Position numbers and translations under genes: made by a program. Of a stretch of 64,000 bases of DNA, positions 1 to 8,024 are shown piece after piece. The first letter of the stretch is position 1. The number at the start of each line of letters is the position of its first letter. The stretch is from Bradyrhizobium sp. SZCCT0153. GTDB taxonomy: Bacteria > Pseudomonadota > Alphaproteobacteria > Rhizobiales > Xanthobacteraceae. The DNA lies in assembly GCF_018129995.1 (NCBI RefSeq), contig NZ_JAFCKS010000003.1:1-64000 (forward strand). The letters are read 5' to 3'. A model generated the notes under the pieces. That model was given only the letters and a program-made list of their open reading frames with translations, made no database searches and had not been told where the DNA came from.

Positions 1-129
1 ACCAGGCGGAAGATGTTATCCAGGATCTTGGCGTTGTTCGGCTCCTGCTCGAACTTCACCAGCTGGTTGTCCACGGTGTCCAGGCTCTCGCTGGTCTCCG
101 TCAGAAACTCCCGCAACAGATCATCCATG
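1..129 (-). CDS. cheA: Chemotaxis histidine kinase CheA, N-terminal fragment
   Basis: The first 43 codons of a gene read leftward from ATG at 129 and run off the window edge. The peptide begins MDDLLREFLTETSESLD and continues with NAKILDNIFRLV, which is the start of the P1 (HPt) domain of CheA just before its phosphorylated histidine. CheA autophosphorylates in response to chemoreceptors and passes the phosphate to CheY and CheB. Only the P1 beginning is visible, so kinase competence cannot be judged. The next gene upstream is a single-domain response regulator on the same strand, which fits a chemotaxis cluster continuing to the left. The family call is firm because this segment is highly conserved. 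Confidence 0.85.
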
Positions 130-546
130 AGCTACGCCTTACTGACCTGGACCTTTACGCCTGAGCCGCGCTTGGCATGGACGGAAGCCCTACCCTGGAT
201 CGTTAGACATCCCTTTTCACGGTCCCGTTAATTTCATCCTCCGTGCTAATACGGATATTGAAGACAAGTTTGCGGTTCGGCCGCATGAGACAGCGTTTTT
301 TAACAAGATCGGCACTGCGCCGCGAGCGCGAGACGCGTTGGGTAAACGTGCCGATAACGGCGGGGCGAGACCCGCGCGAAAGGCCTGCGCGTCAAGGACG
401 ATATGCGCGCCTTCGCGCAATTGGATCGCGCCGCCTGCAAACAGGGGCGCTCGCGCCACCGTCGCTTCGTGGCGTGCCGGGATCCCCAAGGCCAGCCATT
501 GCGGTAAACGAAGGGTTACCCCGCGTCCGAGGCGGTTGGTGCCGCG
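130..546. other. Intergenic region between cheA and response regulator
   Basis: This 417-bp stretch holds only short overlapping frames on both strands, with no recognisable product and no consistent ribosome binding site. It presumably carries the promoter of cheA, but I see no convincing element. Confidence 0.5.
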
Positions 547-1029
547 CTAACCCAGCCGTGCGGCGGAGGCGGCGTCGGCATCGGGACGGTGCTCCGACAG
601 ACAATCGTTGATGGCGGCGAGCAGGGCATGCGGCGTGAACGGCTTGCGCAGACAGCGCGCCGCACCGAGCTCCAGCGCCATCCGGAGGAAATCGGGGGCC
701 GGCGAATTCAGATTTGCGAAGGCGTAGCCGGACATCGCGATCAGCGGAATGGCCGGCGCCCGCTCGTGAAAGAGCCGGATCGATTCGAACCCGCGCATGT
801 GCGGCATGAAGATATCGATGATCATCAGGTCGAACTGTTCGTGTTCGAGGGCGCGGAGTCCGGCTTCCCCTCCTTCGGCAATCGTCACCCGGAAATTGTT
901 GCGCTGGAGATAGATCTCGATGGCCATGCAGACCATCGGGTCGTCGTCGACAACGAGAATATGGCGCAGACCATCTGTCCCCATTTGAGCTTCCCGTTTC
1001 GGCGATTCAATCATCGAACCGTGGGGCAC
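547..1029 (-). CDS. Single-domain response regulator (receiver only)
   Basis: A 160-aa protein consisting almost entirely of a receiver domain. Acidic residues D28-D30 (VVDDDP), phosphoacceptor D72 (MIIDIFMP), switch serine S100 (IAMSGY) and lysine K129 (LRKPF) are all present, so it should be phosphorylatable. There is no output domain after the receiver, so it probably acts like CheY or as a phosphorelay intermediate. I chose the GTG start at 1029 because AAGGAG lies about 6 nt upstream; an in-frame ATG at 1014 is the alternative but is too far from that site. It lies upstream of cheA on the same strand. An HPt protein encoded near 3.2 kb is a possible partner, which is inference only. Confidence 0.85.
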   Translation of the reverse strand: MPHGSMIESPKREAQMGTDGLRHILVVDDDPMVCMAIEIYLQRNNFRVTIAEGGEAGLRALEHEQFDLMIIDIFMPHMRGFESIRLFHERAPAIPLIAMSGYAFANLNSPAPDFLRMALELGAARCLRKPFTPHALLAAINDCLSEHRPDADAASAARLG

Positions 1030-1462
1030 GCCTTTCTCCTTTGCTTTCAGCCGAAAAATGGATGGTCGCGAGGTTCGTTGGCCGAACGGGGAAGACGAGG
1101 GACGCAAGATCTGCCGCCACCCGGCGCCAGGGATCGGAGCAATGTTGGAGGGCTGTAAGCGCGCGCCCAACGAATGAGGCCGCGCGGTTCGGCCGGCGTC
1201 CGATGGCACCGCGGATGCAATGCTTCCGGCTCATGATGGCCCCCTTGCCGCCTCTTCCTGCGATCCTCGCAGGATTGGCACGCAGGCTCATGAGCGAATC
1301 AGCGCGCTATTCTCATTTCCGCCGCAAATGCCTCAGGCTGTCTGCCTCCCAACGGGTATATGGATAGCGACGCAACCTGTATAATATGTTTTGGCCATCG
1401 CGCAACTGGACGCCGAACAGAGCGCGATGCCGAGCATTTATCGAACGCGCCGGATCGACCTG
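1030..1462. other. Intergenic region upstream of divergent regulator genes
   Basis: This gap separates the response regulator (leftward) from the first Crp/Fnr gene (rightward). Short frames cross it on both strands but none resembles a protein I know. It must hold both promoters. Confidence 0.5.
1380..1385 (+). promoter_or_regulatory. Candidate -10 element (TATAAT) for the first Crp/Fnr gene
   Basis: A perfect TATAAT sits about 78 nt before the chosen ATG at 1463. No good -35 box is visible. If used, transcription would begin near 1391, which would exclude a TTG at 1391 as the start codon. Weak evidence on its own. Confidence 0.3.
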
Positions 1463-2173
1463 ATGACCGCGAGCGACCAGCCGCCCAACCTGTTGCTGCA
1501 ACTGCTCGACGCGGCTGATTTGAATCTGCTGAGTCCCCATCTCGCGACGGTCGAAATGGTCAGGGAATCTGTCTTGAGTGAAGCCGGTGCCGCGCTGAGA
1601 CACATCTACTTCCCGCACGGCGGATCGGTATCGATCACGGTCAGCCTTTCGGAAGGACAGACGATCGAAGTCGCGATGCTGGGCCGCGACAGCGTCGTGG
1701 GCGGCGGTGCGGCGCTTGCCGACGGCATCGCGCTGGCCGACGCCGTCGTGCTGTTCCCCGGAACCGCTTCCATGCTCGAAATCACGGCCTTCCGCACGGT
1801 TGCTGCCGCAAGCACGGCGTTTCGCAGCCTGATGGTCCGCCATGAGCAGGCCATGCTCGCGCACGCGCAGCAATCGTTGCTCTGCAACACGCTCCACCCG
1901 ATCGAGGCACGGCTGGCGCGCTGGCTGTTGCGGGCCCGCGACCTGTGCGACAGCGAAATCCTCCCGCTGACACAGGAGGTGCTGGCGCAGATGATCGGCG
2001 TGCGGCGCAACGCCATTTCCCTGGTCGCACATGCGCTCCAGCGTGCCGGCGTCATTCGCTACACCCGCGGCCAGATCGAAATCATCGATCCGCTGGCGCT
2101 GGAGACCACGTCCTGCGATTGCTATTCGGCGGTGAAGGCCAGCCACGCGCGCCTGGTCGGAACCTCGCGGTGA
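1463..2173 (+). CDS. Crp/Fnr-family transcriptional regulator (paralogue 1)
   Basis: A 236-aa regulator with an N-terminal cyclic-nucleotide-binding-type beta barrel (about residues 10-125, including YFPHGGSVS and the AMLGRDS segment) and a C-terminal winged helix-turn-helix (about 146-210, LTQEVLAQMIGVRRNAISLV). It ends with a C-x-C-Y motif (C218, C220). The neighbour at 2353 aligns from residue 1 to 235 without a gap, with 104 identities by hand count. That alignment supports this ATG over in-frame ATG 1427 or TTG 1391. The binding pocket does not show the canonical cAMP-contacting residues of E. coli Crp, so the effector is unknown. Such proteins in rhizobia often respond to oxygen, redox or nutrient state (family knowledge, not shown here). 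Confidence 0.85.
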   Translation: MTASDQPPNLLLQLLDAADLNLLSPHLATVEMVRESVLSEAGAALRHIYFPHGGSVSITVSLSEGQTIEVAMLGRDSVVGGGAALADGIALADAVVLFPGTASMLEITAFRTVAAASTAFRSLMVRHEQAMLAHAQQSLLCNTLHPIEARLARWLLRARDLCDSEILPLTQEVLAQMIGVRRNAISLVAHALQRAGVIRYTRGQIEIIDPLALETTSCDCYSAVKASHARLVGTSR

Positions 2174-2352
2174 TGCCCGCGACGCGATCAGCCCGTAAGC
2201 CGAAGCGCACGCAGCAACGCAGCGGCGATCATCGTGGTCGGACATCTTGTCCCAATTGCCAATATATCCCGGCGGGAACATGATGGAACTTGCCCGCACG
2301 GGAAGCGACGTCGCCTGCGGCGAGTCGCAGGTGCAGGAGACGGGAGGCGGCT

Positions 2353-3060
2353 TTGGAAACGATGGTGCGTCCCTCCAACGGTTTCCTGTCCGCCCTTTCG
2401 GCAGACGATTATGAACTGATCCGTCCGCACCTGCGTACGGTCGATCTGCCGCATGACGCGGTGCTGGTCGAGACCGGCGAGACGCTCAAGCGCGCCTACT
2501 TTCCCCATCGCGGCGTCATCTCGCTGGTGGTGGAACTCGCCAAGGGAGAGCATGTGCAAGTCGCCATGATCGGCCGTGACAGCCTGTTCGGGGCTTTCTC
2601 GACCCTGGGCGATGCATGCGCGCTGAATACGGCAATCGTGCTGGTACCCGGCGTCGCGACGGTGGTGGATCTCGACCGGCTGCGCGTCGCGGCCGATCAG
2701 AGCGCCACCTTGCGGACGCTGCTCACGCGCCATGGGCTGGCGGTCTACGTGCAGATCCAGCAGACCGCGGGCTGCAACGCCGCCCATCCCGTGGAGTCGC
2801 GGCTGTCGCGCTGTCTGTTGCACACCCATGACCTTTCGGGCGACTACCGGCTGCTGCTGACCCAGGAGGCGATGGCGCAGATGATCGGCGCGCGGCGCAA
2901 CAGCGTGTCGCTGGTCGCCAATAGCCTGCAGCAGGCCAATTTCATCCACTACAGCCGCGGCCACATCCAGATCCTCAATCTGGACGGCCTGCGCCGGACG
3001 GCGTGCGAATGCTACGCCACCGTGAAGGCGCAGTATGACCGGCTGCTCGGCCCGCGCTGA
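2353..3060 (+). CDS. Crp/Fnr-family transcriptional regulator (paralogue 2)
   Basis: A 235-aa paralogue of the preceding gene: effector-type barrel (YFPHRGVIS, AMIGRDSLFG) followed by a winged helix (LTQEAMAQMIGARRNSVSLV) and the same C-terminal C-x-C-Y (C218, C220). The TTG start at 2353 follows GGGAGG by 5 nt and aligns exactly with residue 1 of paralogue 1; ATG 2362 is the alternative. The two genes are separated by about 180 bp, so this is an old tandem duplication in which each copy probably has its own promoter. Both copies also share CN-x-x-HP before the helix-turn-helix. Target genes cannot be inferred from the sequence. Confidence 0.85.
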   Translation: METMVRPSNGFLSALSADDYELIRPHLRTVDLPHDAVLVETGETLKRAYFPHRGVISLVVELAKGEHVQVAMIGRDSLFGAFSTLGDACALNTAIVLVPGVATVVDLDRLRVAADQSATLRTLLTRHGLAVYVQIQQTAGCNAAHPVESRLSRCLLHTHDLSGDYRLLLTQEAMAQMIGARRNSVSLVANSLQQANFIHYSRGHIQILNLDGLRRTACECYATVKAQYDRLLGPR

Positions 3061-3213
3061 CCGGCGCGTCGTGGTAAACCGGCGGCTAATTGCGGCCTGC
3101 AAATACGGGGCGTCCCGCTACCGGAACTGAAATTCGAATGCCGTAGACACGAGCGTGCCTTGCGCCGGTACGGGCCGCGCAGCGGGCCAATCGTGATCGA
3201 GGCAGGCAAAGCC

Positions 3214-3591
3214 ATGTTTGAAGTATCCGTCGCGCCGGCGCAGACAGTGCTCGATGCCGAGACTGCACGCGAGCCGGGCGCGTACGAGGCGCTGGTGCGC
3301 GAGATCGGCGAGGATGGTGCCGGGGAAGTGCGCGACGTGTTCTGGAGCGAGACCTGTGCGCGCCTGCAACTGTTCCGTGCGCTCTGGCTTGCGCAGCATC
3401 GCGCCAGGATCGCGCGCGAAGCGCATTCGCTGAAGAGCGCCGCGGGAACGTTCGGCTATGTCAGGCTCGCTGCGCTGGCGCTGCGGTTGGAGAAGACCGC
3501 CGAGAAGCTCGGCGACGCCGAATTCCGCGACCTCCTCGACCTGATGGACGCCGCCTACGCCGCCGCGCGCGCGCAGGAGCCGGAGGGCTAG
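3214..3591 (+). CDS. Stand-alone HPt (histidine phosphotransfer) protein
   Basis: A 125-aa helical protein with the HPt signature AREAHSLKSAAGTFG, where the histidine is the phosphotransfer residue, followed by an amphipathic helix (LAALALRLEKTAEKLG). No kinase or receiver domain is attached, so it would shuttle phosphate between a hybrid kinase and a response regulator. The receiver-only protein at 547-1029 is the nearest candidate partner (inference). I chose ATG 3214, giving a protein of typical length; an upstream in-frame start at 3160 is possible but has no better ribosome site. A dispersed 59-bp repeat starts immediately after the stop codon. Confidence 0.75.
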   Translation: MFEVSVAPAQTVLDAETAREPGAYEALVREIGEDGAGEVRDVFWSETCARLQLFRALWLAQHRARIAREAHSLKSAAGTFGYVRLAALALRLEKTAEKLGDAEFRDLLDLMDAAYAAARAQEPEG

Positions 3592-3650
3592 ATTCCTGTT
3601 TTGACGCGTTTTCTTCACGCGAACCGGCATCCATTTCGCTCGAAAACGCT
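3592..3650. repeat. 59-bp dispersed palindromic repeat, copy A
   Basis: It begins at the base after the HPt stop codon and matches 10447-10505 at 52 of 59 positions. It contains an inverted repeat GCGTTTTC (3606-3613) / GAAAACGC (3642-3649). Its antisense strand is open and reads ERFRAKW...PVRVKK in both copies, which explains two spurious frames. Confidence 0.8.
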
Positions 3651-3675
3651 CCAACCCCTCGCGCGTGCAAACCCG

Positions 3676-3689
3676 CCGTACTTCTACGG
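3676..3689. promoter_or_regulatory. Inverted repeat CCGTA-N4-TACGG, candidate LuxR-type operator (site 1)
   Basis: CCGTACTTCTACGG lies 64 bp before the start of the 82-aa protein gene. An identical-core copy (CCGTA AGAC TACGG) lies just upstream of the LuxR-type gene at 4756-4769. I noticed no others in the window. The spacing and symmetry suit a dimeric LuxR/NarL-type regulator. Confidence 0.45.
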
Positions 3690-3753
3690 TTTGGGATTTT
3701 CACAGATGGCTAATCATAGGTAGCGATAGTCGCGGGAAACCAGGAGGGTTTCC

Positions 3754-4002
3754 ATGTTCACATACGAGACCGCGGATCAGAAAGAAGTTCGTCGCTTCCG
3801 CATCGCGCAGTTCAACGGCCGGATGGCGACGGTGACCGCTGGCGCATCGACGGTGACCGGCTTCGTGCGTTCGGTGGTAGAGCAGGAATCGAGCATGCCG
3901 CCGCGCTGGACCATCACCATCATTCCCAACGCACCGAAGGAAGAGCTTAAGCCGCTGCGCCCCTCGCCGCGCACGCGTCCCTTCGCTGAAGATTATTTCT
4001 GA
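3754..4002 (+). CDS. Small conserved protein of unknown function (82 aa)
   Basis: An 82-aa basic-acidic protein beginning MFTYETADQKEVRRF and ending FAEDYF, with no signal peptide or membrane segment. The start is well supported by CAGGAGGG a few bases upstream. The core alternates short hydrophobic strands (MATVTAG, VTGFVRSVV, WTITIIP), suggesting a small beta-rich fold. I do not recognise a family, although the clear ribosome site and reading-frame composition argue it is real. A CCGTA-N4-TACGG palindrome upstream hints at control by the adjacent LuxR-type regulator (inference). Confidence 0.7.
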   Translation: MFTYETADQKEVRRFRIAQFNGRMATVTAGASTVTGFVRSVVEQESSMPPRWTITIIPNAPKEELKPLRPSPRTRPFAEDYF

Positions 4003-4083
4003 GCGCGATCGGATTCCCGGGCTTTCTCGAGCAATCGCTCAAGCGCGGCCCACGCCGCCGGCGGACGGCACAATACGAGACCT

Positions 4084-4716
4084 TCAGTCGATCGCATGCA
4101 GCAGCGCCGCACGGACGAGGTCCGCGGTGTTGCGCGCACCGAGCTTGCGCATCGCCTCCGCGCGATGGCTCTCGAACGTACGCGGACTGATCTGCATCCG
4201 AAGCGCACCCTGCTTGTTCGAATAGCCCTCGCTGATCAGCCTCAGCACCTCGCGCTCGCGCTTGGTCAGCCGCTTCTGGCCCGACAGGCCGAGGAACTCG
4301 GCGCTCGGCACGCGCTGCGACTGCGGCGCGCGCGCGGCTCTCGATTCGGCGTCCTCGGTCCTGGACGGGACCGGCGGGCCGCCCGTGTGAGGACCCGCAA
4401 GCTGCTTGACCAGGCCACAAACGCGCTCGGTCTGCGTCAGCGCATTCTCCACCACCCGCTGCAAATAGGCGCGGTCACCCGTGACAGGCGCGAGCTGATC
4501 GCTGTGATGCTTGATCTCGCCCATGTAAAGCAGCAGCGCCGTGAGGGGGCCGTTGAGCTCGCGGGCGATGGCCGCGGCCATCTCGTCGGCCGCCTTGGCC
4601 CCAGCCGCGTTCAGGCGGACGAAATCGAGCTCTTCAGCTGGAGAAGCGCCGCTTTCGTACCGTTCCGACGGCCGCGAATCGGTGGCCGTATCATTCTGTG
4701 ACCCCATGTCACTCAT
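4084..4716 (-). CDS. LuxR-type regulator with histidine-less kinase-like helix
   Basis: A 210-aa protein. Residues about 40-105 (ADEMAAAIARELNGPLTAL...) look like the dimerisation/phosphoacceptor helix of a HisKA kinase, but the phosphoacceptor histidine of the usual AHELNQPL motif is arginine here (R52). There is no ATPase domain. Residues 149-206 (RLTKREREVLRLISEGYSNK ... ISPRTFESHRAEAMRKLG) form a classical LuxR/NarL/FixJ DNA-binding domain, joined by a Pro/Ser-rich linker. The likely design is a dimerising, non-phosphorylated scaffold attached to a DNA-binding output. No clear ribosome site precedes ATG 4716. A palindrome at 4756-4769, 40 bp upstream of the start, could mediate autoregulation. 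Confidence 0.75.
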   Translation of the reverse strand: MSDMGSQNDTATDSRPSERYESGASPAEELDFVRLNAAGAKAADEMAAAIARELNGPLTALLLYMGEIKHHSDQLAPVTGDRAYLQRVVENALTQTERVCGLVKQLAGPHTGGPPVPSRTEDAESRAARAPQSQRVPSAEFLGLSGQKRLTKREREVLRLISEGYSNKQGALRMQISPRTFESHRAEAMRKLGARNTADLVRAALLHAID

Positions 4717-4755
4717 TTAGCGGAACCGGAGGCGATCTGTGGTTAACTTTTTGCT

Positions 4756-4769
4756 CCGTAAGACTACGG
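4756..4769. promoter_or_regulatory. Inverted repeat CCGTA-N4-TACGG, candidate LuxR-type operator (site 2)
   Basis: CCGTAAGACTACGG shares the 5+5 palindrome of site 1 (3676-3689) and lies 40-53 bp upstream of the LuxR-type start codon. The rest of the 4717-5044 gap shows no other feature I can name. Confidence 0.45.
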
Positions 4770-5044
4770 TGATTTCGACAGTTTTGCGCTCAAACAACGG
4801 CGTCGGCACAATTTGTGCTTGCGCGGGGCTGTCGCCGTCCCCGCAAAGGTTGAGATTTCCGCTCAAATCTTGAGCCGCGAGGTGGAAAGCCGCTCCACCA
4901 CCCAACCCCGCCCGACGCCGGTTCCCCGGATTTTACGAATTAATTAACGGCGGCTTGCTTTCTTAGCACGATTGAGAGCGCGCAAATGCCTCCACGCATT
5001 GGGCCCGCGAGCCTTGCGGGAAACGCTGCGAAAGACTGCGTGCC

Positions 5045-6208
5045 ATGAACGAGATCGACCGCCTGTCGGAATTCCTGCAGAGGCTCACGCCGCTGTCGCG
5101 GAGCTGTCTGCTCAGCGAACTCGAGCGGCTCGAGCTGTGCGGCATCGACATGCCGGGCTCGCCCGAGATCCAGTCGCGCCTGCGCGCCGAGTTTCGCAAG
5201 GACGGATCGACCCAGGCGCGCGCCACCAGTCCCTCGCGCTATTTCTTCGCGCCGCTCGAGCTGCTCCTGATCGACGGCGCACCCGAGCATGCCAATATGG
5301 GGCGGATCTCGCGCAACACCCTCACCCCGATCTGGGAATGGATCTGCCGCGACCTGCTGCCGACCATGGCGCGCGACTACATCAAGGCGATCAATGACCA
5401 GGTCACCGCCAACAATCCCAAGGAAGTGCTGAAGATCGCATCGACCTTCCAGACCAAGGTCGTCAAGGTCCTCGAGAGCACTTTCGCTTCGGCGGAGAGC
5501 ACCGAGTTCGCGCGCGGCAAGCTCGCGCAATACACCGCCTCGCGCACCGCCTTCGACGACGTGAAGAAGATGCAGCACGTGCTGCGCGCCGGCGCCGCAC
5601 TGCCCAAGTTCGGCGAAAAGCTGCCCGAGAAGATCGCGAAATTCGACGACGGCCTCGTTGATCAGATCACCGCGCGGCTCGATGCCTTCAAGAAGGCGAA
5701 TCCCGAAGCGCTGCCCTTTGCGCTGGCGCTGGTGGCGAGGCGGTTGAAGACGCCGTGGCAATTGGTGCGCCTTGCCACCAAGGCCGCCGCGAGCAAGAGC
5801 GCCGCCGACGTCGCCGCCACGCCCTACGCCTGTGTCGTCCACATGGCGCTCGACCAACTCGACGACAAGCGCCTCGCCTTGCGCATCGCACTCCGGCACA
5901 ACCGGGTGCTGGTCGCGCGCGACCTGCTCGCCGAGATCTACGACACCGAATACGCGCTCAAGGTGCGCATCGACGGCATCGAACATTGCGAATGGGGCAT
6001 CCGCCTGCAGCAATTGATGGACGCGATCGCGGCGCTGGTGTCCGCCGAGGTGAGCCGCTTCCCTTCCAATGTCGGCCACATTCTCGGATCGCGCCGGCTG
6101 CGCAGCCACGACACGCTGGGCGGAAAGCTGTCCTATCTGGCCTGGAAGGGACGCGATGCGATCGAGGACGGCGCGGCGGCGTTCCGCAAATTGATCGGGC
6201 AAACCTGA
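5045..6208 (+). CDS. Conserved protein of unknown function (387 aa)
   Basis: A soluble 387-aa protein with no signal peptide or membrane span. The N-terminus (MNEIDRLSEFLQRLTPLSRS) is helical, the middle is rich in charged helices (KEVLKIASTFQTKVVKVLES), and the C-terminal third contains CEWGIRLQQLMDAIAALVS. I recognise no catalytic motif and no domain family. The composition and uninterrupted length show a real gene; the long antisense frame over it is a high-GC shadow. The ribosome site before ATG 5045 is weak. It diverges from the LuxR-type gene, with a 328-bp gap between them. Confidence 0.7.
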   Translation: MNEIDRLSEFLQRLTPLSRSCLLSELERLELCGIDMPGSPEIQSRLRAEFRKDGSTQARATSPSRYFFAPLELLLIDGAPEHANMGRISRNTLTPIWEWICRDLLPTMARDYIKAINDQVTANNPKEVLKIASTFQTKVVKVLESTFASAESTEFARGKLAQYTASRTAFDDVKKMQHVLRAGAALPKFGEKLPEKIAKFDDGLVDQITARLDAFKKANPEALPFALALVARRLKTPWQLVRLATKAAASKSAADVAATPYACVVHMALDQLDDKRLALRIALRHNRVLVARDLLAEIYDTEYALKVRIDGIEHCEWGIRLQQLMDAIAALVSAEVSRFPSNVGHILGSRRLRSHDTLGGKLSYLAWKGRDAIEDGAAAFRKLIGQT

Positions 6209-6798
6209 TCTTGTGCCGCGAGCGCTAGCGCGGCAGGCAAAGGAAGCGGTCGAGAAATCGTCCCGACAGCACGAATCTGAACCACCAATACAATAGTCGC
6301 CGCGTCGTCATTGCTGCGATCCTTCGACAGCCCACCACCGGCTGTCGCGAGCATTAGCGCAGGTGCAGCAATGCGCATGTGACGTGCTTCACATTTGCCG
6401 CCGGCGCATTGTCGCGGAACTGTCACGAGCCAGGCGGCAATATGCGCACGTCGCGCGAAGATGAGTTCTTCGATCGCGTCGCTCGCTTCCATGCTCGGGC
6501 GCATACGGCCAATTGAGGCCGGCATTATTCAATTGGGCGAAGTGCGCGCAGGCCCGTCCAATTGCAGGACACCGGGCGCGCGGGTCGTCGAACCGCGCGT
6601 CGCGAAATCCCCGCATGATTGTCGCAGGCCTGCACGCCACGCGTGTCCAGACGTGAAAACTTCGCGAAGGAGATCCGAACAATTTTAGGAATGATGCGCG
6701 CTTTAACGTTACCCAGATAATCCAGCATTCGGCTGAAGCCTTCCATATTTGAAACTGCTCACGTCGCTAACACCGTCGCGGAACGGGAGTGGTTTGCG
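6209..6798. other. 590-bp intergenic region
   Basis: It holds a short hairpin right after the preceding gene (GCCGCG 6215-6220 / CGCGGC 6229-6234, no T-run) and otherwise only overlapping short frames without recognisable products. The right end must carry the promoter of the EAL-domain gene. Confidence 0.5.
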
Positions 6799-8013
6799 AT
6801 GAACGACGAAATTGTTGAACTCGCCGCACGAAGGCCAAAAACCTTCGGACGGCGAAAGGTAACGCCGCGAGCATGCGTTGCCGACGGCAAGCGCCATTTG
6901 CGCGCCTTTCTCGCCGAAGTGCTGGAGGATCTCGGCTTCGTCACCACCGAATGCGCCAGCGCCGACGAGCTGCAGGGCGTGCTGACGCGCGAATTGCCCG
7001 ACCTGATTCTGCTTGGCATCGCCGCCGACGGCATCGAGCCCGGCACGTTCCTGGAGACGCTGGTGCGCGAGGCCTTCGACGGCAAGGTTCTGGCCGTCGG
7101 CGCCCGCGAGTCGATCATCGTTCGGGCCGTGCAGCAGGTCGGCGAGGAATACGGCCTTGCGATGCTGCCGCCGCTGACGACGCCCTTTGCCGCGGAGACG
7201 TTGCGCGAGCGCGTCGCAATGCTGCTGCCGGACGAGCCGGCGCCGAGCCCGGCCGTGCACGTCGGCGAGGCGCTGCATGCCGGCTGGCTCGAGCTCTGGT
7301 ACCAGCCCAGGATCGACGCGCGCACGCTGGTCCGCAGCGGCGCCGAGGCGCTGGTGCGGATGCGTCATCCGACCTGGGGCGTGGTGCCGCCGGCCTATTT
7401 CATCCCCGAGGCGCACGACCCGCATCTGCGCGACCTCTCGGAATTCGTGATCGAGCGCGCCGTGCAGGACTGGCACTATCTGCTGGAGCGGCAGAGCCCG
7501 GTCGATCTCTCGATCAACCTGCCGGCGGCGTATCTGAAGGAGCCGCAGGCCGTGCGCGATCTCTGCCGCCGCATGCCGACGCATCCGGCCTTCGGCGGGC
7601 TGACGATCGAGATCGACAGCGAGGAGGCGATCCGCGATCTCGATCTCCTCGTCGAGGTCGCCCGCGAAGTGCGTCTGCACAATATCGGCCTGTCGGTCGA
7701 CAATCTCGGCGCCAACTGGCCGTCGCTGATGGACCTCGGCAAGATTCCCTTCATCAAGCTGAAGGCCGACCGGCACTTCGTCACCGGCAGCGGCAATGAC
7801 CGGCTCAAGCGCACGGTGTGCCGCCACATCGTCGAGCTTTCGCATGGCTATGGCGTGCACGCGGTCGCCGAGGGCGTCGAGAGCCGCGCCGACCTCGTCG
7901 TCGCCAGCGAACTCGGCTTCGACCTCGTGCAGGGTTTCCTGTTCGGAAAGCCGATGCCGCTGAAGAAGTTTGCAAGAAGCACGTTGACGCGGACCGTGAT
8001 GGGGGGCGAGTGA
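6799..8013 (+). CDS. Degenerate receiver-EAL domain protein
   Basis: A 404-aa protein. Residues 24-145 resemble a receiver, but the phosphoacceptor position is glycine (G73, LILLGIAAD), so it is probably a pseudo-receiver. Residues 157-392 form an EAL domain of the c-di-GMP phosphodiesterase family. E183 (EAL), N240, E271, K320, E358 and Q378 are kept, but the DDFG motif is D301-N302-LG and the aspartate of the usual KxD is lysine (K322). These metal-site changes suggest weak or no hydrolysis, so it may bind c-di-GMP or a protein partner. It contains no GGDEF domain. Start ATG 6799 follows GGGAGTGG. It converges with an EamA transporter gene 12 bp downstream. Confidence 0.85.
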   Translation: MNDEIVELAARRPKTFGRRKVTPRACVADGKRHLRAFLAEVLEDLGFVTTECASADELQGVLTRELPDLILLGIAADGIEPGTFLETLVREAFDGKVLAVGARESIIVRAVQQVGEEYGLAMLPPLTTPFAAETLRERVAMLLPDEPAPSPAVHVGEALHAGWLELWYQPRIDARTLVRSGAEALVRMRHPTWGVVPPAYFIPEAHDPHLRDLSEFVIERAVQDWHYLLERQSPVDLSINLPAAYLKEPQAVRDLCRRMPTHPAFGGLTIEIDSEEAIRDLDLLVEVAREVRLHNIGLSVDNLGANWPSLMDLGKIPFIKLKADRHFVTGSGNDRLKRTVCRHIVELSHGYGVHAVAEGVESRADLVVASELGFDLVQGFLFGKPMPLKKFARSTLTRTVMGGE

Positions 8014-8024
8014 GGCCGCCCGCC

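Noticed and set aside
1391..1462. TTG 1391 as the start of the first Crp/Fnr gene
   Set aside because: No ribosome site, it overlaps the probable transcription start, and the ungapped alignment with the paralogue starts at 1463.
6416..6440. GGAAC as an EcfG (general stress) -35 box
   Set aside because: No matching CGTT at the required spacing downstream.
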